64,000 nt of DNA from Streptomyces sp. 378 (GTDB taxonomy: Bacteria > Actinomycetota > Actinomycetes > Streptomycetales > Streptomycetaceae): contig NZ_JASKMS010000018.1 of the NCBI RefSeq assembly GCF_030124145.1, positions 1 through 64,000 on the forward strand. The letters are read 5' to 3'. A program made the position numbers and the translations under genes. Shown in pieces: positions 34,410 to 42,942 of the stretch (position 1 is the first letter of the stretch; each line of letters begins with the position of its first letter). Under the pieces are notes generated by a model. The model saw only the letters and a program-made list of their open reading frames with translations. It did no database searches and was not told the origin of the DNA.

Positions 34410-35342
34410 TCAGGCGGACGGGTAGGTGCGCTTCAGGAGCACCTCGCCGGCCGCACCGGACGCCGAGTGATCCACACAGGTCGCGTCGACGATGTAGGCG
34501 GTGACCCGGGTGGCGTCGGAAGGATCGGGAAGCAGCACCAGCATGGCCTTCTTCCCTTGATACGTGCCGCTCTCGGTCGCCAGGGCGGCGTCCTCCCGCC
34601 CGATGCCGTCGCGGACGCAGCCGGGCACCACGGCTCCCCTGAAGACCTTGGGCTGGTTGCCGGGGGAGGTCGCCGCGCCGAAGGGGGTGCGGGAGCCGCC
34701 GCCTTCTTCGGTCTTGTCCTCGGTCTTGTTCTCGGCCAGGAGATCGGTGACCTGCTTCCGCAGCTTCCCCTCGGAGAAGGTGTCCGGGGAGGTGTTCTGC
34801 CGTTCGCCCGCCGTGTCGTGGGGCGGCTTGTTGTCGCCGAGCGACGACAGCAGGACGGAACCCAGACCCAAGGCGGCCACCGTGAAGACCGTTCCCAGGA
34901 CGGCGATTCTGCGGCGCCCGAGGAGCGTGCGGCCCTTGCGGCCGGGGCCGGTGCTGGCGGAATGGGGGCGACCGGCAGGCCGGTCGGTGGGGGTCGATGT
35001 TTCACGTGAAACATGCGCACCGCGGTCGTCGCGCGCGAGAAGGGGAGCGCCCGCCGGCTCCGCGCTCTCCTCGGACTCCGTGCCGCCGGCGCTCAGCAGT
35101 GCCTCGGCGGCAAGAGCCGCATCGATGCGGCCCGCGACATCGGCAGGCACACGCGGTGGACCCGGCAGCGTGCCGAGCAGTCCGCGGATCTCCTCCAGGG
35201 AGGCGTACACGTCCGCGCAGAGTTCGCACTCGTCCAGATGCCGACGGAGGTCGGTGGTCCGGGACGGAGAGAGCAGGCCCTCGGCGAGGTCGGAGATCTC
35301 AGCGACGTCCGGGTGCCCGGCCATGTCTGTCGTCGACGTCAC
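34410..35342 (-). CDS. Zinc-finger anti-sigma factor (membrane)
   Basis: This is a 310-residue protein starting at the GTG at 35342, overlapping the sigma gene stop as GTGA. The N-terminal zinc-binding anti-sigma motif is His35-x3-Cys39-x2-Cys42 in HLDECELC. A single membrane helix is at about 146-168 (IAVLGTVFTVAALGLGSVLL). The C-terminal 140 residues would face outside, with KVFRGAVVPGCVRDGI and DATCVD supplying two cysteines that may pair. It presumably holds the ECF sigma factor inactive. An internal parS at 34999 encodes VSRET at residues 111-115. Confidence 0.9.
   Translation of the reverse strand: MTSTTDMAGHPDVAEISDLAEGLLSPSRTTDLRRHLDECELCADVYASLEEIRGLLGTLPGPPRVPADVAGRIDAALAAEALLSAGGTESEESAEPAGAPLLARDDRGAHVSRETSTPTDRPAGRPHSASTGPGRKGRTLLGRRRIAVLGTVFTVAALGLGSVLLSSLGDNKPPHDTAGERQNTSPDTFSEGKLRKQVTDLLAENKTEDKTEEGGGSRTPFGAATSPGNQPKVFRGAVVPGCVRDGIGREDAALATESGTYQGKKAMLVLLPDPSDATRVTAYIVDATCVDHSASGAAGEVLLKRTYPSA
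34999..35012. other. parS: parS site inside the anti-sigma gene
   Basis: A perfect GTTTCACGTGAAAC read in frame as VSRET (residues 111-115), in the linker before the membrane helix. Confidence 0.95.
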
Positions 35343-36064
35343 GCTCGTCCACCTCCGCCCTTCACAGCAGCTGGGTCGCTCGGTCCTGTGGCCGGGGGTT
35401 CCGCTCGGTGCGGCCCCGCTGCGGGTGGGACGGCCGGCCCCTGCGTCCGGTTCCGTTCTCCGCCCGGGTTCTTGCCCCCAACGGTGCTGCCCGGCCGTAG
35501 ATGGGTGAGCAGCGGCAGGAGTCTGGCTCTCCCGCGCGCACATCTGCTCTTCACCGTGCCGGTGGGCACGTCGAGAATGCGGGCCGCCTCGGCGACCGGG
35601 TAACCCTGCATGTCCACCAGGACCAGCGCGGCACGTTGGTCGGCCGGCAGGGTCCCCAGCGCTTCGATGAGCTGCCGGTGCAGATCATTGCGCTCGGCGG
35701 GGGCCGAGGCCGACTCGTGCGGCTCCAGCAGTTGCTCCAGCCGCTCGGTGTCGTCGACGGGAGAGGTCTTCCGGGAGGCGGCCTTGCGGGCGCGGTCGAG
35801 GCAGGCGTTCACCGTGATCCTGTGCAGCCATGTCGTGACGGCCGACTGGCCCCGGAAGGTGTGGGCGGCCCGGTAGGCGGACACGAGGGCGTCCTGCACG
35901 GCGTCAGCGGCTTCCTCGCGGTCGCCCAGTGTCCTCAGGGCGACGGCCCAGAGCCGGTCGCGGTGCCGCCGCACGACCTCACCGAAGGCGTCGGGGTCGC
36001 CTTGGACGTGGCGGGCGAGGAGGTCCTGATCGCTCACTCCGCCATATCCGGTGCCGTCTGCCAT
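35339..36064 (-). CDS. sigM: ECF RNA polymerase sigma factor, SigM type
   Basis: This is a 241-residue sigma factor. Region 2 is DPDAFGEVVRRHRDRLWAVA to QSAVTTWLHRITVNACLDRAR. Region 4 is LGTLPADQRAALVLVDMQGY, then VPTGTVKSRCARGRARLLPLL. The C-terminal 55 residues are a Pro/Gly-rich tail beyond the usual end. The cognate anti-sigma factor is coupled downstream. Its location next to murJ and trxBA matches the sigM locus of mycobacteria and Streptomyces, so an envelope or redox stress role is likely. Confidence 0.93.
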   Translation of the reverse strand: MADGTGYGGVSDQDLLARHVQGDPDAFGEVVRRHRDRLWAVALRTLGDREEAADAVQDALVSAYRAAHTFRGQSAVTTWLHRITVNACLDRARKAASRKTSPVDDTERLEQLLEPHESASAPAERNDLHRQLIEALGTLPADQRAALVLVDMQGYPVAEAARILDVPTGTVKSRCARGRARLLPLLTHLRPGSTVGGKNPGGERNRTQGPAVPPAAGPHRAEPPATGPSDPAAVKGGGGRA

Positions 36065-36091
36065 CGGCCTCCTTCCTCGAGGCAGATGCCG

Positions 36092-37789
36092 TCAGCTGGT
36101 CACCTTGATGTCCGCCACCCTGCCGCGCCATTTGCCGTCGTCCGGCTGCAACGGCAGCTTTGTCAGCCACACCAGGAGATACCGGCTCTTGAGAGGCTTG
36201 CCGGGCTTGAGCTGGACGGTCGTTCCGGAACCTTTGGCAACCGTGGAGTAGGCGTCGAGGGACGTCGGCTCCGAGCTCGCGTCCGAGCTCGGGCTGCGGA
36301 GTTCGACCGAGGTGTCCCCCACGAATGTGACGGTCACCTTCCCGACCTGCTGGGCCTTACCCAGATCGAGGATGATGCCGACGCCCGACTTCAGGCGGCC
36401 GAAGTCCGCGCTCAGGTAGTAGTCCGTCTGCCAATAGGTGGCCGTGCTGTTGTCGTAGACCTTCCCTATGTCTGACGGCTTCTCTGTCTGGTCCCCGAGG
36501 GGATCGAAGTCCCGGGCGCTGCTGATGGCGATCGGCTTGCTGGGTGCAGGCTTCTTGGGACCCTTGTCGTCCCCGTCGTTCGTATGCGTCTGGCCGGGGT
36601 CGTCGTTCTTGCCGCCCTGGTCCATCAGCGCGTCCGCCAGTTGCCAGCTGCCGAGGCCCAGCGCGGTGATCAGCAGTGCGGAGACGGCCCACTTCAGGGC
36701 CTTGCCCGTGCGGGTCTGGAGCGGAGGCGGCGGGCTCGGGATCTGCTGGGTGACGCCGGGGCGCGGGGTCTGACGGCCGTACGTGCCCTGCTGGTACGTC
36801 GTGCGCTGGTACTCGGGCGGGGCGGCGAACGCCGGCTCCGGCGGGCGGATGCGGGGCATCTCGCCGATCGCCTTCACCAGCTCCTCCGGCGTGGTGCACG
36901 GCGACTCGTGCCGGGAGGCGGTGGCGCCGTCGTTGGCGAGCGCGCGCATGGCGAGCTCGGACAGACCGCGGTGCACACCGGCGCGTACCTGGTCGGGCGC
37001 GATCAGGCCGATGTCCTTCGGTAGACCTGACAGGCCGTAGGCGTCGCTCTCGTACGGCCAGCGCTGTGTGAGGGCCGCGTACAGCAAGGCCCCGATGGCC
37101 TCGGTGTCGGTGCGCTGTGAGGTGTCGGACGCGACGCCGCGCAGGGCGGCGTTCACGGCGAGGCCGCGGATGCGCCACTGGCCGGTCGAGGCACGCAGCA
37201 CGGCGTTGGGGTTCAGCCGCAGATGGGCAAGGCCCTCACGATGGGCGGCGGCCATGGCGGAGGAGACCTGACTGACCATCTGGTAGGCGTCGTAGGGTTC
37301 CAGAGGACCGGAGGCGAGGAGCGTGGTCAGTTCCGTCGCGTCGGGAAGCCACTCGTGGACGACGTAGACGACGTCGTTCTCCTCCACCGCGTCCAGCACC
37401 TGGACGAAGCGCGGGTCGCCCAGGAGGGCGGAGGAGCGGGCCGCCGCCAGGACGGAGCGGGCACGCGAGTGGTCGGCGGGCAGGATGTGCACACCGACGG
37501 CACGGCGCAGCTTCTCGTCCACGGCACGCCAACTGCTGAAACCGTCCAGACGGGTGACGCACTCCTCGAGGCGGTAGCGTCTGGCGAGTTTGTGACCACT
37601 GTGCAGTTCGGGCGGCGAGGTCTTTCCGGCACCGTCGGTCCCGGTCGTCTCCTGTACCTCGTCGCTGTCCGTGTCCCGCTCCCGGTTCTTGGCCACCCCG
37701 TCGGCCGTGGACTGGTCCGCCTGCGCGGTCAGCGACGTCTCGCCGCTGTTGTCTGCCACGTCGACGGCAGCCGTACTCCGTTCCGCCAC
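36092..37789 (-). CDS. Membrane pseudokinase next to MurJ
   Basis: This is a 565-residue protein. The GTG at 37789 is chosen for its GGAGG-type site; frames extend to 37888. The kinase-like domain (about residues 55-290) starts HKLARRYRLEECVTRLDGF. It lacks the catalytic His-Arg-Asp: the loop reads HLRLNPNAVL, and no DFG is seen. A membrane helix (KWAVSALLITALGLGSWQLA) near residue 390 is followed by a discoidin-like extracellular domain with AISSARDFDPLGDQ and NSTATYWQTDYY. In mycobacteria the pseudokinase is fused to MurJ/MviN and is bound by FhaA; here the two are separate neighbours. Confidence 0.85.
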   Translation of the reverse strand: MAERSTAAVDVADNSGETSLTAQADQSTADGVAKNRERDTDSDEVQETTGTDGAGKTSPPELHSGHKLARRYRLEECVTRLDGFSSWRAVDEKLRRAVGVHILPADHSRARSVLAAARSSALLGDPRFVQVLDAVEENDVVYVVHEWLPDATELTTLLASGPLEPYDAYQMVSQVSSAMAAAHREGLAHLRLNPNAVLRASTGQWRIRGLAVNAALRGVASDTSQRTDTEAIGALLYAALTQRWPYESDAYGLSGLPKDIGLIAPDQVRAGVHRGLSELAMRALANDGATASRHESPCTTPEELVKAIGEMPRIRPPEPAFAAPPEYQRTTYQQGTYGRQTPRPGVTQQIPSPPPPLQTRTGKALKWAVSALLITALGLGSWQLADALMDQGGKNDDPGQTHTNDGDDKGPKKPAPSKPIAISSARDFDPLGDQTEKPSDIGKVYDNSTATYWQTDYYLSADFGRLKSGVGIILDLGKAQQVGKVTVTFVGDTSVELRSPSSDASSEPTSLDAYSTVAKGSGTTVQLKPGKPLKSRYLLVWLTKLPLQPDDGKWRGRVADIKVTS

Positions 37790-37930
37790 CGTCGTTCCTG
37801 CCTCCCCATCCATTGCGCGCCCGCCCGACTTCCGTTGCGCGCCGTCCGACGCCGAAACCAATTGTGCCCACAGTCCGCCGCTATGCACGACACGCGGTGG
37901 CCGACGATGGTTGTGCGCCTACCCCCCGAC

Positions 37931-40228
37931 TCAGCGTCCCAGGCGTCCGCGGACCATGCCGACCAGCGAGTTGAGTTCCTCGATGCGCATGCGGCGGGCG
38001 GCGACGAAGAAGACCCCGAGGAGCACGGCGCCGCCTGCCAGGACCGCGGCGAACGAGCCTGCGGGGCCTTGGCCGAGCGAGAGGCCGATGCCGTAGCAGG
38101 CCGCGCCGCTGAGCAGGGCGGCCGGTACGGACGCGATGCACAGCCGGGCGTAAGTCCGCAGGACACGGGCTCCGTCGAGGTCTCCGCCGAGCCGTCTGCG
38201 CAGCCGGCGCCAGGCGACACCGACGCCGATCGCGTAGGCCAGGCCGTAGGAGGCGGCCATACCGACTACGGCCCAGCGGGACGGGATCACGAAGTAGCAG
38301 ATCGCCGAGGCGCCGGCGTTGACCGCGGCCACGATGACCGTGTTGTAGAAGGGAGTTCGGGTGTCCTCGTAGGCGTAGAAGGCACGCAGGACCACGTACT
38401 GCACCGAGTACGGGATCAGGCCGAGCCCGAACGCCATCAGCATGAAGCCCATGTTGGTGGCCTCACTGGTGCCCGAGGAGCCGAACATCAGCGTGCACAT
38501 GGGGATGCCGAGGGAGAGGAACCCGAAGGCGATCGGCACGATGGCGACCGCCGTGTTGCGCAGACCCTGGGAGATGTCGTCGCGTACGGCGCCGCCGTCG
38601 CCCTCGTTCGCCGAGCGCGACAGGCGCGGCAGCAGGGCGGCCATGAGAGAGACCGTGATGATGGCCTGGGGCAGGCCCCAGATCAGCTGGGCGTTGGCGT
38701 AGGCGGAGAAGCCGGTGCCGTCGACCGGTGAGGCCTTGCCCGCCGCCGTGGACAACTGGATGACGATCATCGCGCCCGCCTGGTTGGCGAGGACGAACAG
38801 GACCGTCCACTTGGCCAGGGTGACGGCCTTGCCGAGGCCATGGCCCTTCCAGTCGAAGCGAAGCCGCAGCCGGAAGCCGGTCTCGCGCAGGTAGGGGATC
38901 ATCGCGATGGACTGGACCACCAGGCCGAGCAGGACGCCGATGCCGAGCAGGCGCTGGCCCTCCGGCGGGATGCTCGCGGCGTTGATCTCGGAGTCGGCCG
39001 CGGTGCCGTAGACGTAGATGAACATGCCCAGCGTCACGATGATGACGATGTTGTTCAGGACCGGGGTCCACATCATCGCGCCGAACTTGCCGCGGGCGTT
39101 GAGGATCTGGCCCATCACCACGTGGATGCCCATGAAGAAGATCGTGGGCAGGAAGTACTGGGCGAAGGTGACGGCGACCCGAATCGCCGCCGGGTCGCTG
39201 GCGACCGAGTCGGACAGCAAGCGGACCAGGAGCGGCGCACCGACGACCGAGAGCGCGGTGAGGGTGCCGAGCGTCACGATGACCAGGGTGAGCAGACGGT
39301 TGGCGTACGCCTCACCGCCGTCGTCGTCCTCCTTCATGGCGCGCACGAGCTGCGGCACGAAGACGGAGTTGAGACCACCGCCGACGGTGAGGATGTAGAT
39401 CATTGTCGGCAGCTGGTAGGCGACCTGGAAGGTGTCGCCGAGGAGGCCGACGCCCAGCGCCGACACGATCAGCGCGGAGCGGACGAAGCCGGTGAGGCGC
39501 GAGACCATCGTGCCCGCCGCCATCACGGCGCTGGACTTCATCAGGCCTGCGGCGCGTCCGCCCTTCTTCGGAGCGGACGAGGCGGCGGGCTCAGGGGCCG
39601 GCGTCCCGTCCACGAGGGGTGGCACTGTCGCCGCGGCCCGCCCGGGCGTCGCGTACTGGTCCCGCGGTGCGTACGGGCCCTGTTCCGTCTGTCCCGGGGC
39701 CGGGGAGGGGCCGGGGACCGACGGCGACTCGTAGGACGGGTGGCCGCTGCTCTGCTGCTGGTCCCGGAAGAGATGCGCGAACGCGTCCGGCTCCTGGCGC
39801 GGCTCGCCCGTCTGGGAGACGAGGTCGTCCACGCCCACGAACTGGGTGGTGCGGGCGTCATCGCCGTACGGCAGGTGTCGCGTCGGGCCGTCCGGCTCCG
39901 GCGGGGGCGTCTGCGCCCACACCTGCGGATCGGGCGCGTAGGGCGAGGGCGGCGGCTGGCCGTAGAGCTGCTGCTGCGGCTGGTACGAGCCGGGAGGGGG
40001 CGGCGGGTGCGCGGCGCGGTCGTAGAGCGCCTCACCGACCGGGTCCTGGGTGGAGAGGTCCTGCGCCCGGTAGGGATCCTGGGCGTAGGCGTCCTGGAGG
40101 TAGATGTCCGCGGGCGGCTGCGGCGGCGCCTGGCCGTGCTCGGGCGGTGAGCCCTCAGGCCCGCCCGCATCGGGGTAGCCCGGGCTGCCCGCGGCCCGGC
40201 CGCGGTCACCGTCGTACGGCGCGTTCAT
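37931..40228 (-). CDS. murJ: Lipid II flippase MurJ (MviN)
   Basis: This is a 765-residue protein. Residues 1-225 form a Pro/Gln/Tyr-rich cytoplasmic extension. A MATE-like 14-helix core follows, from LMKSSAVMAAGTMVSRLTGF, with YQLPTMIYILTVGGGLNSVF, GMFIYVYGTAA and AFYAYEDTRTPFYNT. It moves lipid-linked peptidoglycan precursors across the membrane. It lies between a large exported protein and the pseudokinase gene on the same strand, in the conserved order of the sigM region. Confidence 0.96.
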   Translation of the reverse strand: MNAPYDGDRGRAAGSPGYPDAGGPEGSPPEHGQAPPQPPADIYLQDAYAQDPYRAQDLSTQDPVGEALYDRAAHPPPPPGSYQPQQQLYGQPPPSPYAPDPQVWAQTPPPEPDGPTRHLPYGDDARTTQFVGVDDLVSQTGEPRQEPDAFAHLFRDQQQSSGHPSYESPSVPGPSPAPGQTEQGPYAPRDQYATPGRAAATVPPLVDGTPAPEPAASSAPKKGGRAAGLMKSSAVMAAGTMVSRLTGFVRSALIVSALGVGLLGDTFQVAYQLPTMIYILTVGGGLNSVFVPQLVRAMKEDDDGGEAYANRLLTLVIVTLGTLTALSVVGAPLLVRLLSDSVASDPAAIRVAVTFAQYFLPTIFFMGIHVVMGQILNARGKFGAMMWTPVLNNIVIIVTLGMFIYVYGTAADSEINAASIPPEGQRLLGIGVLLGLVVQSIAMIPYLRETGFRLRLRFDWKGHGLGKAVTLAKWTVLFVLANQAGAMIVIQLSTAAGKASPVDGTGFSAYANAQLIWGLPQAIITVSLMAALLPRLSRSANEGDGGAVRDDISQGLRNTAVAIVPIAFGFLSLGIPMCTLMFGSSGTSEATNMGFMLMAFGLGLIPYSVQYVVLRAFYAYEDTRTPFYNTVIVAAVNAGASAICYFVIPSRWAVVGMAASYGLAYAIGVGVAWRRLRRRLGGDLDGARVLRTYARLCIASVPAALLSGAACYGIGLSLGQGPAGSFAAVLAGGAVLLGVFFVAARRMRIEELNSLVGMVRGRLGR

Positions 40229-40271
40229 GGTTACCCCACCTCATCGTCCCGGGCCCACCGGCCACGATTTC

Positions 40272-42677
40272 TCAACGGTCCACTCTCTCACCCGTGCCGG
40301 ACGGGTCGGCGCTTTCCGCTGCGGTGTCCGGGGCCGGGTCACTCGGCTGCTCCGGGGCGTCGGCCCGTGAGCCGGCCTCGGTGTCCTTCTCGAGACGTGC
40401 GCCGGAGGCCTCCGGGTTCTGCGGAGCGCCGGCCTGGCTCTGCGGGTCGTCGGCCTCGGCGCCCGCCTCGGCGGTGTCGTCCTCGGCGGCCTCGCGGGCG
40501 GCGGCGCGCTTGCGCTGGGTGTACATCCGGAAGCCGGCCAGGACCAGGAGCAGGACGCCACCGCCGATGACCAGCATCACCGTGGGCGTGACCTCGGTGA
40601 CCCTCACGTCGAAGGTGACCGGCGCACCGTACGTCCGGCCGTCCTCCGTGTACAGCTGGGCGACGACCTTGGCCCGGCCGTTGGCGTTGGCGGACGTGGT
40701 GAACTTCACCGACTGGGCGTGGCCGCCGTTGACGGTGACGGGCTGCTCCTCGTAGGCGTCGCCGTCGATCTTGAGTCGCGTCGGGTTCTGCGAGGTGAGC
40801 CGCAGTCTCAGGTGCTCGACGCCCTGGACGAGGTTGTTCTGGACGGTCACGGGGATCGTCGCGCTGCGACCGGAGAGCTTGGTCTCCGACTTCTCGATCA
40901 GCTTGACCCCGTCGATCAGCCCGTTCAGGTACGACTCGATGCCCTCCCGGTACTCCACCGCTGCGACGCCCCGGTCGCGCCACGACGTGGACATCTCGCG
41001 GTTCATGGCCCGTCCGAACGGTGTCACCACCCGGGACGGGCGGGTGAGGATCACCTTGAACTTGTCGAGCTTGCCCTGGGTCTTGGCGATCTGCTCGAAG
41101 GCGGCCCGGGGCAGCTCCTGCTTGACCAACGAGGGGGGGTAGGCGGCAGCCGGCGGCACCTTCGTGTTGGCAGCCGGGTCGGGCTTGGCCTTGGCGGCGG
41201 CCGTGAGGTCCTGCGACTCGGACCAGTTCCCGGCCTGGAGGGCCGCCAAGGCCTCCGCCATGGTCTGCGCCTGGCTCACGGACGGCATCCGCTGCGGGGC
41301 GATGACGACGCTGCGCTGCTTGCCGGTCTGCAGGTTCAGCGTCAGGCTCTGCGCCAGGAAGCGCTGCACGGCGAGTGTGGAGGCGGAGGTCCTGGTCAGG
41401 TCCCCCTGGAACGCGGTGGACATGCGGGAGTCCGCGACCACGGCCGTGGTGCCGCCGCCGATGGGGCGGGCCGCGGAGGGCGTGTACGACAGGTCGTCCT
41501 GGAGGCTGTCGCTGCGGGCGATCACCTTGTCGGCACCCGCGGACGTGGCGACCTTCACGATCGACGGGGCGACGGCGCCGTCCATCGGCCAGGCGAAGTC
41601 CGTGGACGGTTGCACGTGCAGGATCGTGTCCACCGTTTCGGCGGCGACATCGGTGGCCTCCTTGAGGTGGCTGAGCGAGCCGGCGACGTTCGTGCCCTTG
41701 TGGGCGAGGGAGGCCAGGTCCGGGTCGCCGAACGGCAGGGCGACCACCTCCTCACCCGTGACCGCCTGCTGGAGCTCGGCCAGCCAACGCTTGGCGACCT
41801 CCTGGTTCCTGCCCGGAGTGGTGGTGCCGTCCGCACCGCGGACCTGGTAGCTCCCCGTCATCGCGTCGACGGACGCCAGCAGGTCCGGGTCGATCACCCA
41901 TGTGATGCCGAGGCCCTTGCCCAGCGACACCATCTGGTCGAGGCGGCCGCCCGGGGCGATCTCCTCGGCGAGCTCGTCGTCGCGGAAGACCGGCGTCTGC
42001 TGCTCGTTCGACCCTGTCTCGGCGGTCATGTGGGCGCTGGAGACGAGAGGCCACAGAAACGTGGTCTTCGTCTTGGTGTCCGCCTCCTCCGGGTGCCACG
42101 GCAGGAACGTGCGCTGGATGCCGAGGACCTGGTCCCAGGGCCGCGCGGCGGTCTCCCCGGAGAGTGCGACGGCCAGCTGGTAGACGCCGTCACGGCCGAG
42201 ATCCAGCTCGTCGGCCGGCACGGAGATGCTGAAGGGTTCCGCGACGCCGGGGGTGAGCGCGGAAAACTTCTCGGTGTACTTCCCGCCGACCTTTTGCCCG
42301 GAGGGCCCCTGGAGGTCGTCGCTCTTCTTGACGAGGGTGGCGATCGCCGAGCGGGTCTCGAGCGGGGGGCCGACCTGAAGGTCGACATGGGCACCGGTGA
42401 CCGTCTGCTTGCCGTTGTTGGTCACCGTGCCCGACACGGTGACCGTGTCGCTCTCGGAGAGGACGCTGGGGGTGAGCGAGTCGACCGCGACCGATACCGA
42501 GCCCGCGCTGGAGGCAGCCTGTGGGGCCTCCAGCCCGGCCGCGCCCGCCGGCGTGGCGGCGGGCAGCTGGAGGACTCCGGCCAGCAGGGGCGCGCCGGCG
42601 AGCAGTGCCCCGGTGCGCCGCAGCCACCGGCGGGCAGGTGAGGCACTGGTCCCCTGGAAGTCTGCCGCCTCGGCCAC
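40272..42677 (-). CDS. Large exported DUF6049-type protein
   Basis: This is an 801-residue protein with a GTG start at 42677. The signal peptide has ARRWLRRTG, then ALLAGAPLLAGVLQLPAAT and an AGA cleavage zone. The body has several beta-rich domains (SVSVAVDSLTPSVLSESD, then a long alpha/beta region around FGDPDLASLAHKG). A C-terminal membrane helix is near residue 700 (PTVMLVIGGGVLLLVLAGF), followed by an acidic 85-residue tail inside. It is encoded just upstream of murJ, and such proteins are conserved there in Actinobacteria. A role in envelope assembly is likely but not proved. Confidence 0.85.
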   Translation of the reverse strand: MAEAADFQGTSASPARRWLRRTGALLAGAPLLAGVLQLPAATPAGAAGLEAPQAASSAGSVSVAVDSLTPSVLSESDTVTVSGTVTNNGKQTVTGAHVDLQVGPPLETRSAIATLVKKSDDLQGPSGQKVGGKYTEKFSALTPGVAEPFSISVPADELDLGRDGVYQLAVALSGETAARPWDQVLGIQRTFLPWHPEEADTKTKTTFLWPLVSSAHMTAETGSNEQQTPVFRDDELAEEIAPGGRLDQMVSLGKGLGITWVIDPDLLASVDAMTGSYQVRGADGTTTPGRNQEVAKRWLAELQQAVTGEEVVALPFGDPDLASLAHKGTNVAGSLSHLKEATDVAAETVDTILHVQPSTDFAWPMDGAVAPSIVKVATSAGADKVIARSDSLQDDLSYTPSAARPIGGGTTAVVADSRMSTAFQGDLTRTSASTLAVQRFLAQSLTLNLQTGKQRSVVIAPQRMPSVSQAQTMAEALAALQAGNWSESQDLTAAAKAKPDPAANTKVPPAAAYPPSLVKQELPRAAFEQIAKTQGKLDKFKVILTRPSRVVTPFGRAMNREMSTSWRDRGVAAVEYREGIESYLNGLIDGVKLIEKSETKLSGRSATIPVTVQNNLVQGVEHLRLRLTSQNPTRLKIDGDAYEEQPVTVNGGHAQSVKFTTSANANGRAKVVAQLYTEDGRTYGAPVTFDVRVTEVTPTVMLVIGGGVLLLVLAGFRMYTQRKRAAAREAAEDDTAEAGAEADDPQSQAGAPQNPEASGARLEKDTEAGSRADAPEQPSDPAPDTAAESADPSGTGERVDR

Positions 42678-42942
42678 GCGCTCGTCCGTCCCTCGTCGTC
42701 GTCAGTGGTCGTCGGAATGTGCGTCCACGCATGGTAACGATGCGCGCTGAGGGGAAGTGCCGCGGTCCGTTCCACAAGATCGTCGACCAGCACCCTGCAG
42801 TCCGGTATATGGGTCTATGGGAGGAAGCGGCTCTTTACGGTTCAAGAGTTGGCCTTGTACATGAACAGCGGACCTGTCCCCACACTTCCGCAAGGGAATA
42901 GGAGGAGGTCGCGGTGGCCCGGGCCACGTACCCTCTTCTGTT
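42678..42942. promoter_or_regulatory. Divergent promoter region; cca possibly leaderless
   Basis: This is a 265-base gap between the divergent DUF6049-type gene and cca. No gene is supported. TACCCT at 42929-42934 is a plausible -10 box only eight bases before the cca GTG, and there is no ribosome site, which suggests a leaderless transcript. Confidence 0.4.
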
